The translations under genes and the position numbers were made by a program. A DNA stretch of 64,000 nucleotides, from the NCBI RefSeq assembly GCF_000331575.1, contig NZ_ANOK01000004.1, positions 207,649-271,648 on the forward strand, read 5' to 3'. Below, piece after piece: positions 45,750 through 55,370 of the stretch. The notes beneath the pieces were generated by a model. The model was not told the origin of the DNA, did not search any database, and saw nothing but the letters and a program-made list of their open reading frames with translations. The stretch comes from Calidifontibacillus oryziterrae. GTDB taxonomy: Bacteria > Bacillota > Bacilli > Bacillales > Bacillaceae_J. The first letter of the stretch is position 1. Each line of letters begins with the position of its first letter.

Positions 45750-46760
45750 ATGTTTGTAGCAATATTTGGCTCAATTGAATCAGGAATTATATATGCAATT
45801 ATGGCGCTAGGTGTTTACCTCTCGTTTAGGATTTTAGATTTCCCAGATCTTACAGTTGATGGAAGTTTTGTAACAGGGGCGGCAGTTACTGCCGTCCTTA
45901 TTGTTAACGGGGTAAATCCATTTTTGGCAACGATTGTTGCCTTATTTGCAGGATTTATAGCTGGATGTATAACAGGGTTATTGCATACGAAAGGTAAAAT
46001 CAATGCCCTTTTAGCAGGAATTTTAATGATGATTGCATTATATTCAATAAATCTTAGAATAATGGGTCGTTCAAATGTTCCATTATTAAATGAAGAAACT
46101 GTGATCACGAAGCTTACTGCTTGGTGGCAGTCTTTGGGATTAGATAGTGCTATTAATAGTTTGGTAGTTTCGTTAGGCCTAGACGGGATGATACCTAAAA
46201 CGTGGGCTATTTTGTTTTTTATGTTAATTTGTACGTTAGTGATTAAATTTTTTACAGATTGGTTTTTATCTACGGAAGTTGGGTTGGCATTAAGAGCTGT
46301 TGGTGACAACAAGCGAATGATCAGAAGCTTTTCGGCAAATACAGACACACTTACGATTGTTGGTTTAGGGATATCAAATGGATTTGTAGCGTTCTCTGGT
46401 GCACTTGTTGCCCAATATAATGCATTTAGTGATGTCGGTATGGGAATTGGTATGATTGTAATAGGATTAGCCTCTGTAATAATTGGAGAGGCATTATTTG
46501 GAACGAAAACTATAGCTCGCACTACCTTAGCGGTTATTGGTGGAGCAATTATTTATAGAATTATATTAGCGCTAGCACTTAAATATGGATTCTTCTTAGA
46601 AACTGGTGATATGAAATTACTCACAGCTACTATTGTAATCCTTGCCCTGACTATTCCGAAAATGATTGATGCTCATAAGGAAAAAAAGCGGAAGCAAAAA
46701 CGGAGGAACGATCAGCTTATTCAAGCTGGGAAGGGGGGCAAAATGGATGTTACACCTTAA
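45750..46760 (+). CDS. ABC importer permease (TrpY-like)
   Basis: 336 aa with about eight membrane helices and FRILDFPDLTVDGSFVTGAA and GLALRAVGDNKRMIRSF, as in the branched-chain/TrpY permease family. It starts 59 nt after the binding protein and overlaps the ATPase start by 14 nt. The C-terminus is a lysine-rich tail (KEKKRKQKRRNDQ). Confidence 0.87.
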   Translation: MFVAIFGSIESGIIYAIMALGVYLSFRILDFPDLTVDGSFVTGAAVTAVLIVNGVNPFLATIVALFAGFIAGCITGLLHTKGKINALLAGILMMIALYSINLRIMGRSNVPLLNEETVITKLTAWWQSLGLDSAINSLVVSLGLDGMIPKTWAILFFMLICTLVIKFFTDWFLSTEVGLALRAVGDNKRMIRSFSANTDTLTIVGLGISNGFVAFSGALVAQYNAFSDVGMGIGMIVIGLASVIIGEALFGTKTIARTTLAVIGGAIIYRIILALALKYGFFLETGDMKLLTATIVILALTIPKMIDAHKEKKRKQKRRNDQLIQAGKGGKMDVTP

Positions 46761-47541
46761 GCAAATATTTAAAGTGTTTAATGAAGGAACGCTAGATGAG
46801 AAAATTGCCCTAGATAATGTTGATTTGTCTTTAAAACCTGGAGATTTTGTTACGGTTATTGGTAGTAATGGTGCCGGAAAATCGACGCTGATGAATATGG
46901 TTTCTGGTGCGCTAACCCCTGATGTTGGAACTGTTATAATTGATGGTCAGGATGTTACGAATCTGCCCGAGTATAAACGTTCTAGATTAATAGGCCGTGT
47001 GTTCCAAGATCCAATGGCAGGAACAGCGCCAACAATGACAATAGAAGAAAATTTAGCAATAGCCTATTCACGAGCTAATAAGCGAAGCTTACGGAAGGGT
47101 GTTTCGAAGAAAAGACGTGATGTCTTCAAGGAGCAGCTGTCAAGTCTGCATATGGGATTAGAAAATCGGTTGAATGCAAAGGTTGGTCTTTTATCTGGTG
47201 GGGAACGGCAAGCATTATCACTATTAATGGCAACATTTACAGAGCCGAAAATACTACTATTAGATGAGCATACTGCCGCCCTTGACCCTTCTCGTGCAGA
47301 ATTAATTACAAATATAACGAAAGAAATTGTTGAAAAGCTTCAATTGACAACGTTAATGGTTACCCATAATATGCAGCAAGCACTAGATTTGGGGAATCAT
47401 TTAATTATGATGGATAAAGGTCAAATTATTTTCGAGGCACAAGGGGAAGAAAAACAAAAACTTACAATTGAAAGTTTATTGGATGAATTTAGAAGAATTC
47501 GCGGTACAGGCATGGCGAGTGACCGAGCATTATTAGGGTAA
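46747..47541 (+). CDS. ABC importer ATPase (TrpZ-like)
   Basis: 264 aa. Walker A GSNGAGKST, signature LSGGERQ, Walker B ILLLDEHTAALD (with H in the usual P position, a known variation in this subfamily), H-loop MVTHNM. The ATG at 46747 lies inside the permease end, with GGGGGGCAAAA upstream, so an upstream longer frame is rejected. Confidence 0.88.
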   Translation: MLHLKQIFKVFNEGTLDEKIALDNVDLSLKPGDFVTVIGSNGAGKSTLMNMVSGALTPDVGTVIIDGQDVTNLPEYKRSRLIGRVFQDPMAGTAPTMTIEENLAIAYSRANKRSLRKGVSKKRRDVFKEQLSSLHMGLENRLNAKVGLLSGGERQALSLLMATFTEPKILLLDEHTAALDPSRAELITNITKEIVEKLQLTTLMVTHNMQQALDLGNHLIMMDKGQIIFEAQGEEKQKLTIESLLDEFRRIRGTGMASDRALLG

Positions 47542-47548
47542 TATGATG

Positions 47549-47578
47549 GAGCTGTCAAATGTTGATGGCTCTTTTTGT
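47549..47578 (+). terminator. Terminator of the ABC importer operon
   Basis: GAGCTGTCAA-ATG-TTGATGGCTC followed by TTTTTG. Confidence 0.75.
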
Positions 47579-47731
47579 TTGCTAATTTCCATTTTCCTCC
47601 GGGGTCAGGAACCTCTATGGACACCGCACTGGCACCTTTTTTCCAATAATTTTACATATAATATCGCTGACTCTTCATTTATTGTTATAGGTAGATAGAT
47701 AAAAAGATAACTAGATGAAAGGGCAGAGGTA

Positions 47732-49384
47732 ATGAAAAAACTACTAGGTGTATTCATCACGATAGTACTAATGATCAGTTTATTCCCACATACGGGCGTA
47801 GAAGGTGCTGCCAAAAAGCGGTTTAATATGACGTATTTATTTGCCGCCAGTGCAACAGACCCTATTAAATATATAAACATGACAAACGAATCACTAGATC
47901 AAGTTTCTCCAAGATATTTTCAAGTATTAGATAATGGTACTATGGATGTGCATATGCCAGCAAATAGTCGGGCATTCATTGAAGAAATGCATAAGAGAAA
48001 TATTGAGGTAGTTCCGTTTTTAGCCAACAATTGGGCGAAAGGGGAATTGATGTTTACGAATAGCGAAAAAATTACTGATCAAATAGTCAAAACAATTAAA
48101 GACTACAAATTAGATGGAATAAATATTGATGTTGAAGGGTTAGGACCAATATACAGAAGTCAATTCACTGAATTCATTCAAATGCTAGATAAAAAGCTTC
48201 CAAATGATAAAATTCTTTCAATTGCTGTTGCGCCGAATCCATGGGGTACGAATAAGGGATGGCAAGGATTTTATGATTACGAAGCGCTGGCTGAATGTGT
48301 TGATTTCCTCTTTATAATGACCTATGACGAAAGAGGTGGGGGTAGTAAAAATAATGGACCTGTAGCAAGTTATTCTTTTATAGAAAAATCTGTTCAGTAT
48401 GCGTTAAAACATGTTTCTCCTGAAAAAATTGTGTTAGGTATTCCTTTTTATGGTCGAGTATGGAACTTAAAGGATGTCAGCAATCCGAATGACTCACAAG
48501 ATGGTAACAGTCAAATAATATTAGGTGAATCGATTTCTTTAAATAAAGTTGAAGAACTTATGGATGCCTTTGATGTAAAAATAGAATACAATAAGGAATC
48601 TGAAAGTGTAAAAGGTACTTTTGAGGTCAAACAAGGTGAACCAGGCTTTAAATTAAAATCCTGGTTACAACCGCTAAAGCCAGGAACGTATGAAATGTGG
48701 ATTGAGAATGAGTCCTCCATTAAGAAAAAGCTGGAGCTTGTTCATAAATATAATTTAAAGGGTGTTGGAAGCTGGAGTTTAGGGCAAGAGGACCCTGCAC
48801 TTTGGCAAGACTTTCGTTTATGGTTAGATGGATTAGAATTTTCAGATGTTGGCATTAATCATTGGGCGCTTAAATCGATTGAATTTGTTAAGGAAAGAAA
48901 ATGGATGCTCGGTAAAAATACTGTCACGACCTTTAAGCCTGAAGATTCGTTAACACGTGCAGAAGCTGCAGCAATTTTATCAAGGGTTTTAGGGCTTACT
49001 TATATTGAGCCAGCCAATACACCTTTTACTGATATTGCTGGGCAACAATGGGCAAGTGAAAATATTGAAATTGTCAGGCAGCATGGAATTATGAAAGGTA
49101 CAGGCGTTACTACTTTTGAACCTGGGAAAGCATTGACTAGAGAAGAAATGGCAGCTATATTAGATCGCTTATTAGCTGACAAATATGCGAATAATATCCC
49201 AAAGAAAATCATGTTTACTGATCAAAATCAAATTTCAAGCTGGGCCTATGATTCGATCATTCGAATGAGTGGAAATTACGTATTCTCTGGTTATGATGAT
49301 GGTACATTTAAACCTAAGAAAAATATTAATCGTGCTGAAATGGCAGCGTTGTTAAGCAGGATGGCAGATAAATTTCCTGAGTAA
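47732..49384 (+). CDS. Secreted GH18 hydrolase with three SLH domains
   Basis: 550 aa. A signal peptide (~1-26), a GH18 barrel (~30-365) with the catalytic LDGINIDVEG (acid Glu at its end) and IMTYDERGGG, then three S-layer homology repeats (~370-550) with FSDVGINHWALKSIEF, FTDIAGQQWASENIE and RAEMAALLSRM. Resembles YaaH/YdhD-type spore or cell-wall glucosaminidases. The SLH repeats predict binding to pyruvylated cell-wall polymer. AAAGGG lies 8 nt before the ATG. Confidence 0.9.
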   Translation: MKKLLGVFITIVLMISLFPHTGVEGAAKKRFNMTYLFAASATDPIKYINMTNESLDQVSPRYFQVLDNGTMDVHMPANSRAFIEEMHKRNIEVVPFLANNWAKGELMFTNSEKITDQIVKTIKDYKLDGINIDVEGLGPIYRSQFTEFIQMLDKKLPNDKILSIAVAPNPWGTNKGWQGFYDYEALAECVDFLFIMTYDERGGGSKNNGPVASYSFIEKSVQYALKHVSPEKIVLGIPFYGRVWNLKDVSNPNDSQDGNSQIILGESISLNKVEELMDAFDVKIEYNKESESVKGTFEVKQGEPGFKLKSWLQPLKPGTYEMWIENESSIKKKLELVHKYNLKGVGSWSLGQEDPALWQDFRLWLDGLEFSDVGINHWALKSIEFVKERKWMLGKNTVTTFKPEDSLTRAEAAAILSRVLGLTYIEPANTPFTDIAGQQWASENIEIVRQHGIMKGTGVTTFEPGKALTREEMAAILDRLLADKYANNIPKKIMFTDQNQISSWAYDSIIRMSGNYVFSGYDDGTFKPKKNINRAEMAALLSRMADKFPE

Positions 49385-49409
49385 AAAGTTGTAGGAGAAT
49401 AGGATAGAT

Positions 49410-49490
49410 AAGCATGTGGTTGGCTTTGAAAGCACTAGTAAAAATTCTTTACTTAGATAATAGTGCTTCAAATTTCTTCCACATGCTTTT
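49410..49490 (+). terminator. Long segmented terminator after the GH18 gene
   Basis: AAGCATGTGG pairs with CCACATGCTT followed by TTTT; inside it TTTGAA-AGCACTA pairs with TAGTGCT-TCAAA around a ~23-nt loop. Confidence 0.75.
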
Positions 49491-49661
49491 TTCAAAAACT
49501 AACCATAAAAAATGTGTAGACAACTATTTCGTAATTAGTACCTACATACTCTTTTGTCCCTTTTTGCGTTGCGACTAAAAAATAATTCATGTTTATATAG
49601 CAAAAGGATTGAAAAAAAATTATTTTTCTAAGAAAATAGCTTAAAGAGGGGAGAGAGAAGG

Positions 49662-50387
49662 TTGCAGACAACAGCAGTAGAAAAAAAGCATTCAGATTTT
49701 CGTTTTGGGTTTCAGGATGGTCTAAGTATTGCGATTGGCTATTTACCAGCAGCACTTACATTTGGTTTATTAGCAAAATCGACTGGTTTAAGCCTTGAAG
49801 AAACTATCATGATGAGTGTGCTTGTATACGCAGGAGCTGCTCAATATATGGCCCTTAATTTAATAGCATTAGGTACAGGCCCATTTGCAATCATTATTGC
49901 CACATTTATTGTGAACATAAGGCACTTCCTTATGACTGCATCTCTAAATGAAAAAGTTGAAAAAGACCACCCCCTAAAAAAAGCAATATATGCTTTTGGG
50001 GTTACAGACGAAACTTTTTCTGTAGCCGCAACAAGGCAGGAAACTGTCACAACATCTTATATGTTTGGTCTTGCAATTATCGCATATGGAAGTTGGGTGA
50101 TTAATTCAGGGCTAGGTCATTTTATTGGTTCAAGCTTACCACAGGTTTTACAAGAAAGCATGGCTATCGCTCTATATGCAATGTTTGTTGGTTTATTAGT
50201 ACCTTCGCTAAAAAAACATCGTAAAATAGTATTTTTAGCCGGGACAGCTGCAATTTTAAATAGTGTATTTACATATGTTTTACCACCAGATTGGTCTGGA
50301 TGGGCGATTGTTAGTGCCACGTTGATTTCGGCAATTGGGATAGAATGGCTCAATAAAGTAGTAGGAGAGAAATACAATCATGGATAA
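49662..50387 (+). CDS. azlC: Branched-chain amino-acid exporter subunit AzlC
   Basis: 241 aa. Multi-pass membrane protein; IAIGYLPAALTFGLLA, YAGAAQYMALNL and NIRHFLMTASL are the AzlC signature. TTG start with AGAGGGGAG 8 nt upstream. Overlaps azlD by 8 nt. Confidence 0.92.
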   Translation: MQTTAVEKKHSDFRFGFQDGLSIAIGYLPAALTFGLLAKSTGLSLEETIMMSVLVYAGAAQYMALNLIALGTGPFAIIIATFIVNIRHFLMTASLNEKVEKDHPLKKAIYAFGVTDETFSVAATRQETVTTSYMFGLAIIAYGSWVINSGLGHFIGSSLPQVLQESMAIALYAMFVGLLVPSLKKHRKIVFLAGTAAILNSVFTYVLPPDWSGWAIVSATLISAIGIEWLNKVVGEKYNHG

Positions 50388-50685
50388 GTCGATAATGCTA
50401 ATGATTATTGGGATGGCAATAGTAACTTATATACCGCGAATGTTGCCATTAGTAGCTTTAAATGGCAAAAAAATGCCTTCATTTTTACAGGAGGTATTAA
50501 AAAATGTTCCTTTTGCAGCACTTGGTGCATTAATTGTACCTGGAGTTTTTTTCATAAATGAAAATATTTGGTATGGAATAGTTGGACTAGTCACTGCCTT
50601 CGGCGTTGCTTATCTTGGAGTAAATGTAATTGTGGTTGTTATGAGTTCAATTGCAGTTTTAACAATTTTCTCTTTACTATTTTAA
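50380..50685 (+). CDS. azlD: Branched-chain amino-acid exporter subunit AzlD
   Basis: 101 aa with three or four helices; ATYIPRMLPL-like start (VTYIPRMLPLVALNGKKMP) is typical of AzlD. Works with AzlC in leucine-analogue export. TAGGAGAG precedes the ATG. Confidence 0.9.
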   Translation: MDKSIMLMIIGMAIVTYIPRMLPLVALNGKKMPSFLQEVLKNVPFAALGALIVPGVFFINENIWYGIVGLVTAFGVAYLGVNVIVVVMSSIAVLTIFSLLF

Positions 50686-50690
50686 AAGCG

Positions 50691-50715
50691 AAAAGCGCCC
50701 TCTAGGCGCTTTTAC
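50691..50715. terminator. Terminator after azlCD
   Basis: AAAAGCGCC-CTCTA-GGCGCTTTT, perfect 9-bp stem; also usable for the opposite-strand gene at 50748. Confidence 0.85.
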
Positions 50716-50747
50716 TTGTTGTTTAGGAAACTTAGTTTCCGTGTAAA

Positions 50748-51128
50748 TTAGTCAATAATCGTAAATTCATGTTTTTCCATTAGGTGCATCGATAATGCGT
50801 CTGCGTGATAGTACATAAAATATTTCCCAGGTGCGGCAAACCCTTTTTCTAATTTATAAATACCTTCTCCACTATGCTTTATCGGAATGACAATATGATC
50901 TGCATTAGCTTGTCCGTCCATCCAAAATTCAAATCTTACGTCAGCATCCTTGACTATTTTTTCTCCAGCTACAATTTTTGCAGTAAAGGTTACTATTTCA
51001 TTTACTGTTGCTGTACTTGGTTCAATTGTAAAATCTACTTCCGGAAAAGTAAATTCTTCATCAGAGTCCGGTTGGCATCCGAATAATAAAATGAAAAGTA
51101 CGAAAAAGGGAAGTGCTTTCTTAAGCAT
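50748..51128 (-). CDS. YtkA-like lipoprotein
   Basis: 126 aa. Signal peptide with lipobox LFGC (Cys ~19), then an Ig-like YtkA/FixH-type domain (TFTAKIVAGEKIVKDADVRF, GKYFMYYHADAL). The His/Met-rich C-terminus (HADALSMHLMEKHE) could bind copper. It is in an operon with the Sco protein upstream (24 nt), so a role in copper delivery to cytochrome oxidase is likely. The ATG at 51128 is set by AAGGAAGG 7 nt upstream. Confidence 0.8.
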   Translation of the reverse strand: MLKKALPFFVLFILLFGCQPDSDEEFTFPEVDFTIEPSTATVNEIVTFTAKIVAGEKIVKDADVRFEFWMDGQANADHIVIPIKHSGEGIYKLEKGFAAPGKYFMYYHADALSMHLMEKHEFTIID

Positions 51129-51151
51129 CAGCATTCCTTCCTTCATTGGTG

Positions 51152-51745
51152 TTAGTTTAATTCATTCATAATTCTTTCATAAACTCGTTCTGTTGTAAAA
51201 CCTTCTCCCATAGTAAAGGACTCAATTTGTTTATTCTTCGTATTTAGTAGATATGAAAAGTTAGAGTGAATTAAATAACCAGTACCTGGATCGCGAAACA
51301 TAAAAAGGAATGGATCAGACAGTTTTTTTGTGTCTTCTAATGATCCCCGTAAGAAATACCAGCCACTATTATCGTCAGTTATGTCAAAAAGTTTGGCATA
51401 ATCCTGTAATTTTTCTTGTGTGTCCCTTTCCGGATCAATTGTCACCGTTAGGAACTCAACCTTATCACCGAATACACCTTGCTCTTCAAGCATTTTACGA
51501 ACTTGATTCATTCTAACAGTTGTAACTGGACAAACATCAGGACAATTAATATACATAAATTCAATTAATCGAACTTTTTCAGGCATATTGCCAAAGTCAT
51601 ATTGCCCTCCAAATGCAGTTTCCATTACTACATCATTAGGTATTTCAACACTTCCAGGGCGAACTACACTTAAATAAATGATTCCTGAAGCGATACCTAA
51701 AACAGCCAAAGTAACAAAAATAATAAATATTTTTTTATAATTCAT
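51152..51745 (-). CDS. Sco-family copper chaperone (SCO1/SenC)
   Basis: 197 aa. N-terminal membrane anchor (~5-27) and a thioredoxin fold with CPDVC (CxxxC) near residue 69 and the conserved metal His in YLIHSNFSYLL (~160). TVTIDPERDT is a family signature. Delivers copper to the CuA site of cytochrome c oxidase. Membrane-anchored rather than a lipoprotein. Confidence 0.93.
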   Translation of the reverse strand: MNYKKIFIIFVTLAVLGIASGIIYLSVVRPGSVEIPNDVVMETAFGGQYDFGNMPEKVRLIEFMYINCPDVCPVTTVRMNQVRKMLEEQGVFGDKVEFLTVTIDPERDTQEKLQDYAKLFDITDDNSGWYFLRGSLEDTKKLSDPFLFMFRDPGTGYLIHSNFSYLLNTKNKQIESFTMGEGFTTERVYERIMNELN

Positions 51746-51952
51746 TATGCTCCACCCCGTCTAAAGATATAATTAATCCAATACTATCATACACCACGTG
51801 TGATCTCGATAACAGGAAATGAACATGAAAAATATGAACTTTATTTGAACAACTTTTAAGTTATAATAGTTCTAAATTATTTTTTTTGATCTAAAATTTT
51901 AATATAAGGGGTTGTACATACTAAGGTTGTATCTGAAAGGGGCGCTACATCA

Positions 51953-53233
51953 TTGCAAAGATTTTTAAAATGGTTGTTCATAGGGTATGGTCTTTATGTA
52001 ATTTTAATTATTCTATATTTTGTATTTGGTGTTGAATCAACCAATTTACCTGAATTGTATAAAGGGACCGCTGCAGACCCTGAAACTTTTATGAATGACC
52101 GACAACTTTTTTTAACATACGAATACTCAAAGATTCGGAATATCATCTTTTTTTTATTGATACCATTTGAATGGGTTTTATACTTAACAATACTAGTAAT
52201 AGGTCTTTCTGAACGTTTTCGAAATTGGTCATATTCTGCCTCTAAATTTTCAGTAATACAGAAAGCAATTTATGTATTTTGGTTATCAATTCTTAGTTTT
52301 GTCGTTATGTTTCCAATTGATTATATTCGTTACATTATTTCAAAATATTATGGAGTTACCGCATCTACGTTTTCAATATGGATGAAAGATCAATTCATTG
52401 ATTTTTGGATTAATTATCTGTTCATCATATTAATGGCAATAGTCATTTATTCTTTAATAAGAAAAACAGAAAAACGGTGGTGGTTTTACACTTGGTGTTT
52501 ATCAATTCCATTTACAATTTTTTTAATGTTCATCCAACCTGTTATAATCGATCCTTTATATAATGATTTTTATCCATTAAAAAATAAGGAATTAGAAGAG
52601 AAGATATTAAATATTGCAAGCCAAGCCAATATCCCTGCAGAACATGTATATGAAGTAAATATGTCTGAAAAAACAAATGCCTTAAATGCATATGTAACAG
52701 GAATTGGATCAAATTCGAGAATAGTTCTTTGGGATACAACATTGAACAAGCTAGAGGATGACGAGATCCTTTTTGTAATGGCGCATGAAATGGCTCATTA
52801 TGTAAAAAAACACATTTATGTAGGGGTAGCAATCTATTTAGTCCTTTCATTTTTAGGGTTATTTATTGCGGCAAAATTAATGAAAGCGATTATTGCAAGA
52901 TGGGGGAATAACTTGGGAATTAAGGGATTGCATGATATTGCAAGTTTACCCTTATTATTACTACTAATTTCGATTCTTACTTTTGCTATAAGTCCGATAT
53001 CTAATGCATTTTCAAGATATCAAGAACACTCGGCAGATGAATATGCAATTGAAATGACTAAGGATCAAGATGCTGCCATTCGTGCGTTTCAAAAATTAAC
53101 AGTAGCGGGTTTAAGTGAGGTTAATCCGCCGGCCATTGTAAAGTGGCTCCGTTATGGTCATCCGACAATGCTGGAAAGGCTGGTGTTTTTAGAGAATTTT
53201 GAAGTTGATGAGGAAGTTGATGAGGTTAAATAG
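51953..53233 (+). CDS. M48-family membrane metalloprotease (Ste24-like)
   Basis: 426 aa. Six to seven membrane helices, with the zinc motif MAHEMAHYV (HExxH ~274) and third ligand in EHSADEYA (~348). IDPLYNDFYPLKN and EVNMSEKTNALNAYVTG are typical of Ste24/HtpX relatives. The acidic tail (VDEEVDEVK) is unusual. TTG start; AAAGGGG ~10 nt upstream. Confidence 0.88.
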   Translation: MQRFLKWLFIGYGLYVILIILYFVFGVESTNLPELYKGTAADPETFMNDRQLFLTYEYSKIRNIIFFLLIPFEWVLYLTILVIGLSERFRNWSYSASKFSVIQKAIYVFWLSILSFVVMFPIDYIRYIISKYYGVTASTFSIWMKDQFIDFWINYLFIILMAIVIYSLIRKTEKRWWFYTWCLSIPFTIFLMFIQPVIIDPLYNDFYPLKNKELEEKILNIASQANIPAEHVYEVNMSEKTNALNAYVTGIGSNSRIVLWDTTLNKLEDDEILFVMAHEMAHYVKKHIYVGVAIYLVLSFLGLFIAAKLMKAIIARWGNNLGIKGLHDIASLPLLLLLISILTFAISPISNAFSRYQEHSADEYAIEMTKDQDAAIRAFQKLTVAGLSEVNPPAIVKWLRYGHPTMLERLVFLENFEVDEEVDEVK

Positions 53234-53606
53234 TAATGATGCCATAGGTAAAATAAGTGCCTATGGCTTTTTTAAATTTTAGGATTTGTTAAAGGATCAA
53301 CTACCAGGTTTAAAAGGACCTATTTTAAAAGATATGATATAAAGAATATTCATCGTCAATGGTCATTATCGATAAAATGATGAGTTAATAATAATTAAAT
53401 TTTAAAATTTTCAAAAAAAGGGTTTCAATTTCAAAAATGCTGTTATATAATACAAACAGAAAGTTTCAGTTGTGATATATAACATGATCACACAAAGGGG
53501 ATAAAGATACTAGGAAAACGGAAGGGAACATTCGTACAGATATGTATGTCGAGTAGTACTCACCTAGTAAATAAAAAATGGGATCGTAAGAAAGGGGAAA
53601 TTGGGG
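53234..53606 (+). promoter_or_regulatory. Regulatory region of aceA with an inverted-repeat operator candidate
   Basis: 373 bp without a gene. TATAAT lies near 53446 with a weak -35. TGTGAT (53472-53477) and ATCACA (53488-53493) form a 6-bp inverted repeat with a 10-nt centre, just after the likely transcription start, and may bind a repressor. A hairpin-poor leader follows to the AAAGGGG site. Confidence 0.5.
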
Positions 53607-54887
53607 ATGTCAAACCAAGAAAGAATTGCAAAATTAGAAGAAAGCTGGAAAATGGATGAACGCTGGAAAGGTGTTACAAGACCATATTCAGCAGAGGATG
53701 TTATCCGTCTGCGAGGTTCAATTGATATTGAACATACATTAGCTCGTGTAGGATCAGAACGTCTTTGGAAGCTTTTGCATGAAGAGGACTACGTAAATGC
53801 TCTAGGTGCTCTAACAGGTAACCAAGCAGTGCAACAAGTAAAAGCTGGTTTAAAAGCGATTTACTTAAGTGGTTGGCAGGTTGCAGCTGATGCGAACCTT
53901 GCAGGGCAAATGTATCCAGACCAAAGCTTATATCCAGCAAACTCTGTGCCATCAGTTGTTAAGCGTATTAATCAAGCTTTACAACGTGCGGACCAAATCC
54001 AATCTACAGAAGGTAAAGGTGATACCTATTGGTTTGCTCCAATTGTAGCTGATGCGGAAGCTGGTTTTGGTGGAGCACTAAACGTATTTGAATTAATGAA
54101 AGGTATGATTGAAGCAGGAGCATCAGGTGTTCACTTCGAAGACCAACTTTCTTCTGAAAAGAAATGTGGGCATTTAGGTGGTAAAGTATTACTTCCTACA
54201 CAAACAGCAGTACGTAACTTAATTTCTGCTCGTTTAGCAGCTGACGTTATGGGAGTACCAACAATTATTGTTGCTCGTACTGATGCTGATGCTGCAGATA
54301 TGATTACTAGTGATATTGATGATAATGATAAGCCATTCTTAACAGGTGAAAGAACTCCAGAAGGATTTTATCGTACAAGAGCTGGAATAGATCAAGCAAT
54401 TTCTCGTGGCTTAGCTTACGCTCCGTATGCAGATTTAGTATGGTGTGAAACTTCAACTCCAGACCTTGAGCAAGCGAAAAAGTTTGCGGATGCTATTCAT
54501 GCGAAGTTCCCTGGTAAGATGCTTGCTTATAACTGCTCACCTTCATTTAACTGGAAGGCAAAGCTTGATGATGAAACTATCGAAAACTTCCAAAAAGAAA
54601 TCGGCAAAATGGGATATAAGTTCCAATTCGTTACATTAGCTGGTTTCCATGCGCTTAACCACAGCATGTTCCAATTAGCAAAAGGCTATAAAGAACGTGG
54701 TATGGGTGCATATTCTGAATTACAACAAGCAGAATTTGCAGCTGAAGCTGATGGTTATACTGCTACAAAACACCAGCGTGAAGTTGGAACAGGTTATTTC
54801 GATGAAGTTTCTCAAATCGTATCTGGTGGACAATCATCAACAACTGCGATGAAAGGGTCTACTGAAGAAGCTCAATTCGTTAAATAG
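53607..54887 (+). CDS. aceA: Isocitrate lyase
   Basis: 426 aa. Catalytic loop KKCGHLGGK (Cys ~190), [24 protein letters not shown] and [10 protein letters not shown] are the isocitrate lyase signatures. Splits isocitrate into glyoxylate and succinate; glyoxylate goes to malate synthase G, whose gene begins at the window's left edge. The ATG at 53607 has AAAGGGG 9 nt upstream; an in-frame TTG two codons earlier is less likely. Confidence 0.97.
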   Translation: MSNQERIAKLEESWKMDERWKGVTRPYSAEDVIRLRGSIDIEHTLARVGSERLWKLLHEEDYVNALGALTGNQAVQQVKAGLKAIYLSGWQVAADANLAGQMYPDQSLYPANSVPSVVKRINQALQRADQIQSTEGKGDTYWFAPIVADAEAGFGGALNVFELMKGMIEAGASGVHFEDQLSSEKKCGHLGGKVLLPTQTAVRNLISARLAADVMGVPTIIVARTDADAADMITSDIDDNDKPFLTGERTPEGFYRTRAGIDQAISRGLAYAPYADLVWCETSTPDLEQAKKFADAIHAKFPGKMLAYNCSPSFNWKAKLDDETIENFQKEIGKMGYKFQFVTLAGFHALNHSMFQLAKGYKERGMGAYSELQQAEFAAEADGYTATKHQREVGTGYFDEVSQIVSGGQSSTTAMKGSTEEAQFVK

Positions 54888-54929
54888 TAATTCATTTGTA
54901 GTGCGTTCATTCTCCTGAACATATATATT

Positions 54930-55036
54930 GAGGCTGCCCCTAAACATAGGGGATCCGGAACTTGCATTTAGGTAAGGTGAAATAATCCTTTGTACTAAAT
55001 AGTTGTTCGGATCCCAATGGGTGCAGTCTCCTTTTT
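54930..55036 (+). terminator. Long segmented terminator after aceA
   Basis: GAGGCTGC pairs with GCAGTCTC (one G.U), inner GGATCCGGAAC with GTTCGGATCC, then CTTTTTTAT. About 100 nt in total. Confidence 0.8.
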
Positions 55037-55272
55037 TATGTTACATGTCTAATCAGGGAATTGTACTTGGCTGCAACTTCATAAAACTTTTCTTGATCTT
55101 TTGAATCTAATGCATCATTAATTTGTTTTTCTAATAAATTTTTTTTGTAATTATAAAGGGCTTCATCAATAACCATTTGAATATACAGATCAAGGACAAA
55201 ACTTACCTCTTTATTGTTTAATTCAGTAGCTTTGTTTTTCATATGCTCAGTGTATGACTTTCTGTTTTTCAT
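55036..55272 (-). CDS. yhzC: IDEAL-domain protein YhzC
   Basis: 78 aa. FVLDLYIQMVIDEALYNYKK contains the literal IDEAL motif. Length and position beside comK match YhzC. IDEAL proteins are small, poorly understood adaptors. The ATG at 55272 has AGGGGTG upstream. Confidence 0.85.
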   Translation of the reverse strand: MKNRKSYTEHMKNKATELNNKEVSFVLDLYIQMVIDEALYNYKKNLLEKQINDALDSKDQEKFYEVAAKYNSLIRHVT

Positions 55273-55370
55273 GGTTTTTATCACCCCTGTTACTCTTTTT
55301 ACTATTATATTAGTGTAAAGATAATTTAGCAATATTTTTTCAAATTTTTCTGAAAATTTAACTTGGCCAT

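Noticed and set aside
45815..46522. 235-codon minus-strand ORF
   Set aside because: Antisense shadow of the ABC permease; composition reflects the complement of membrane codons.
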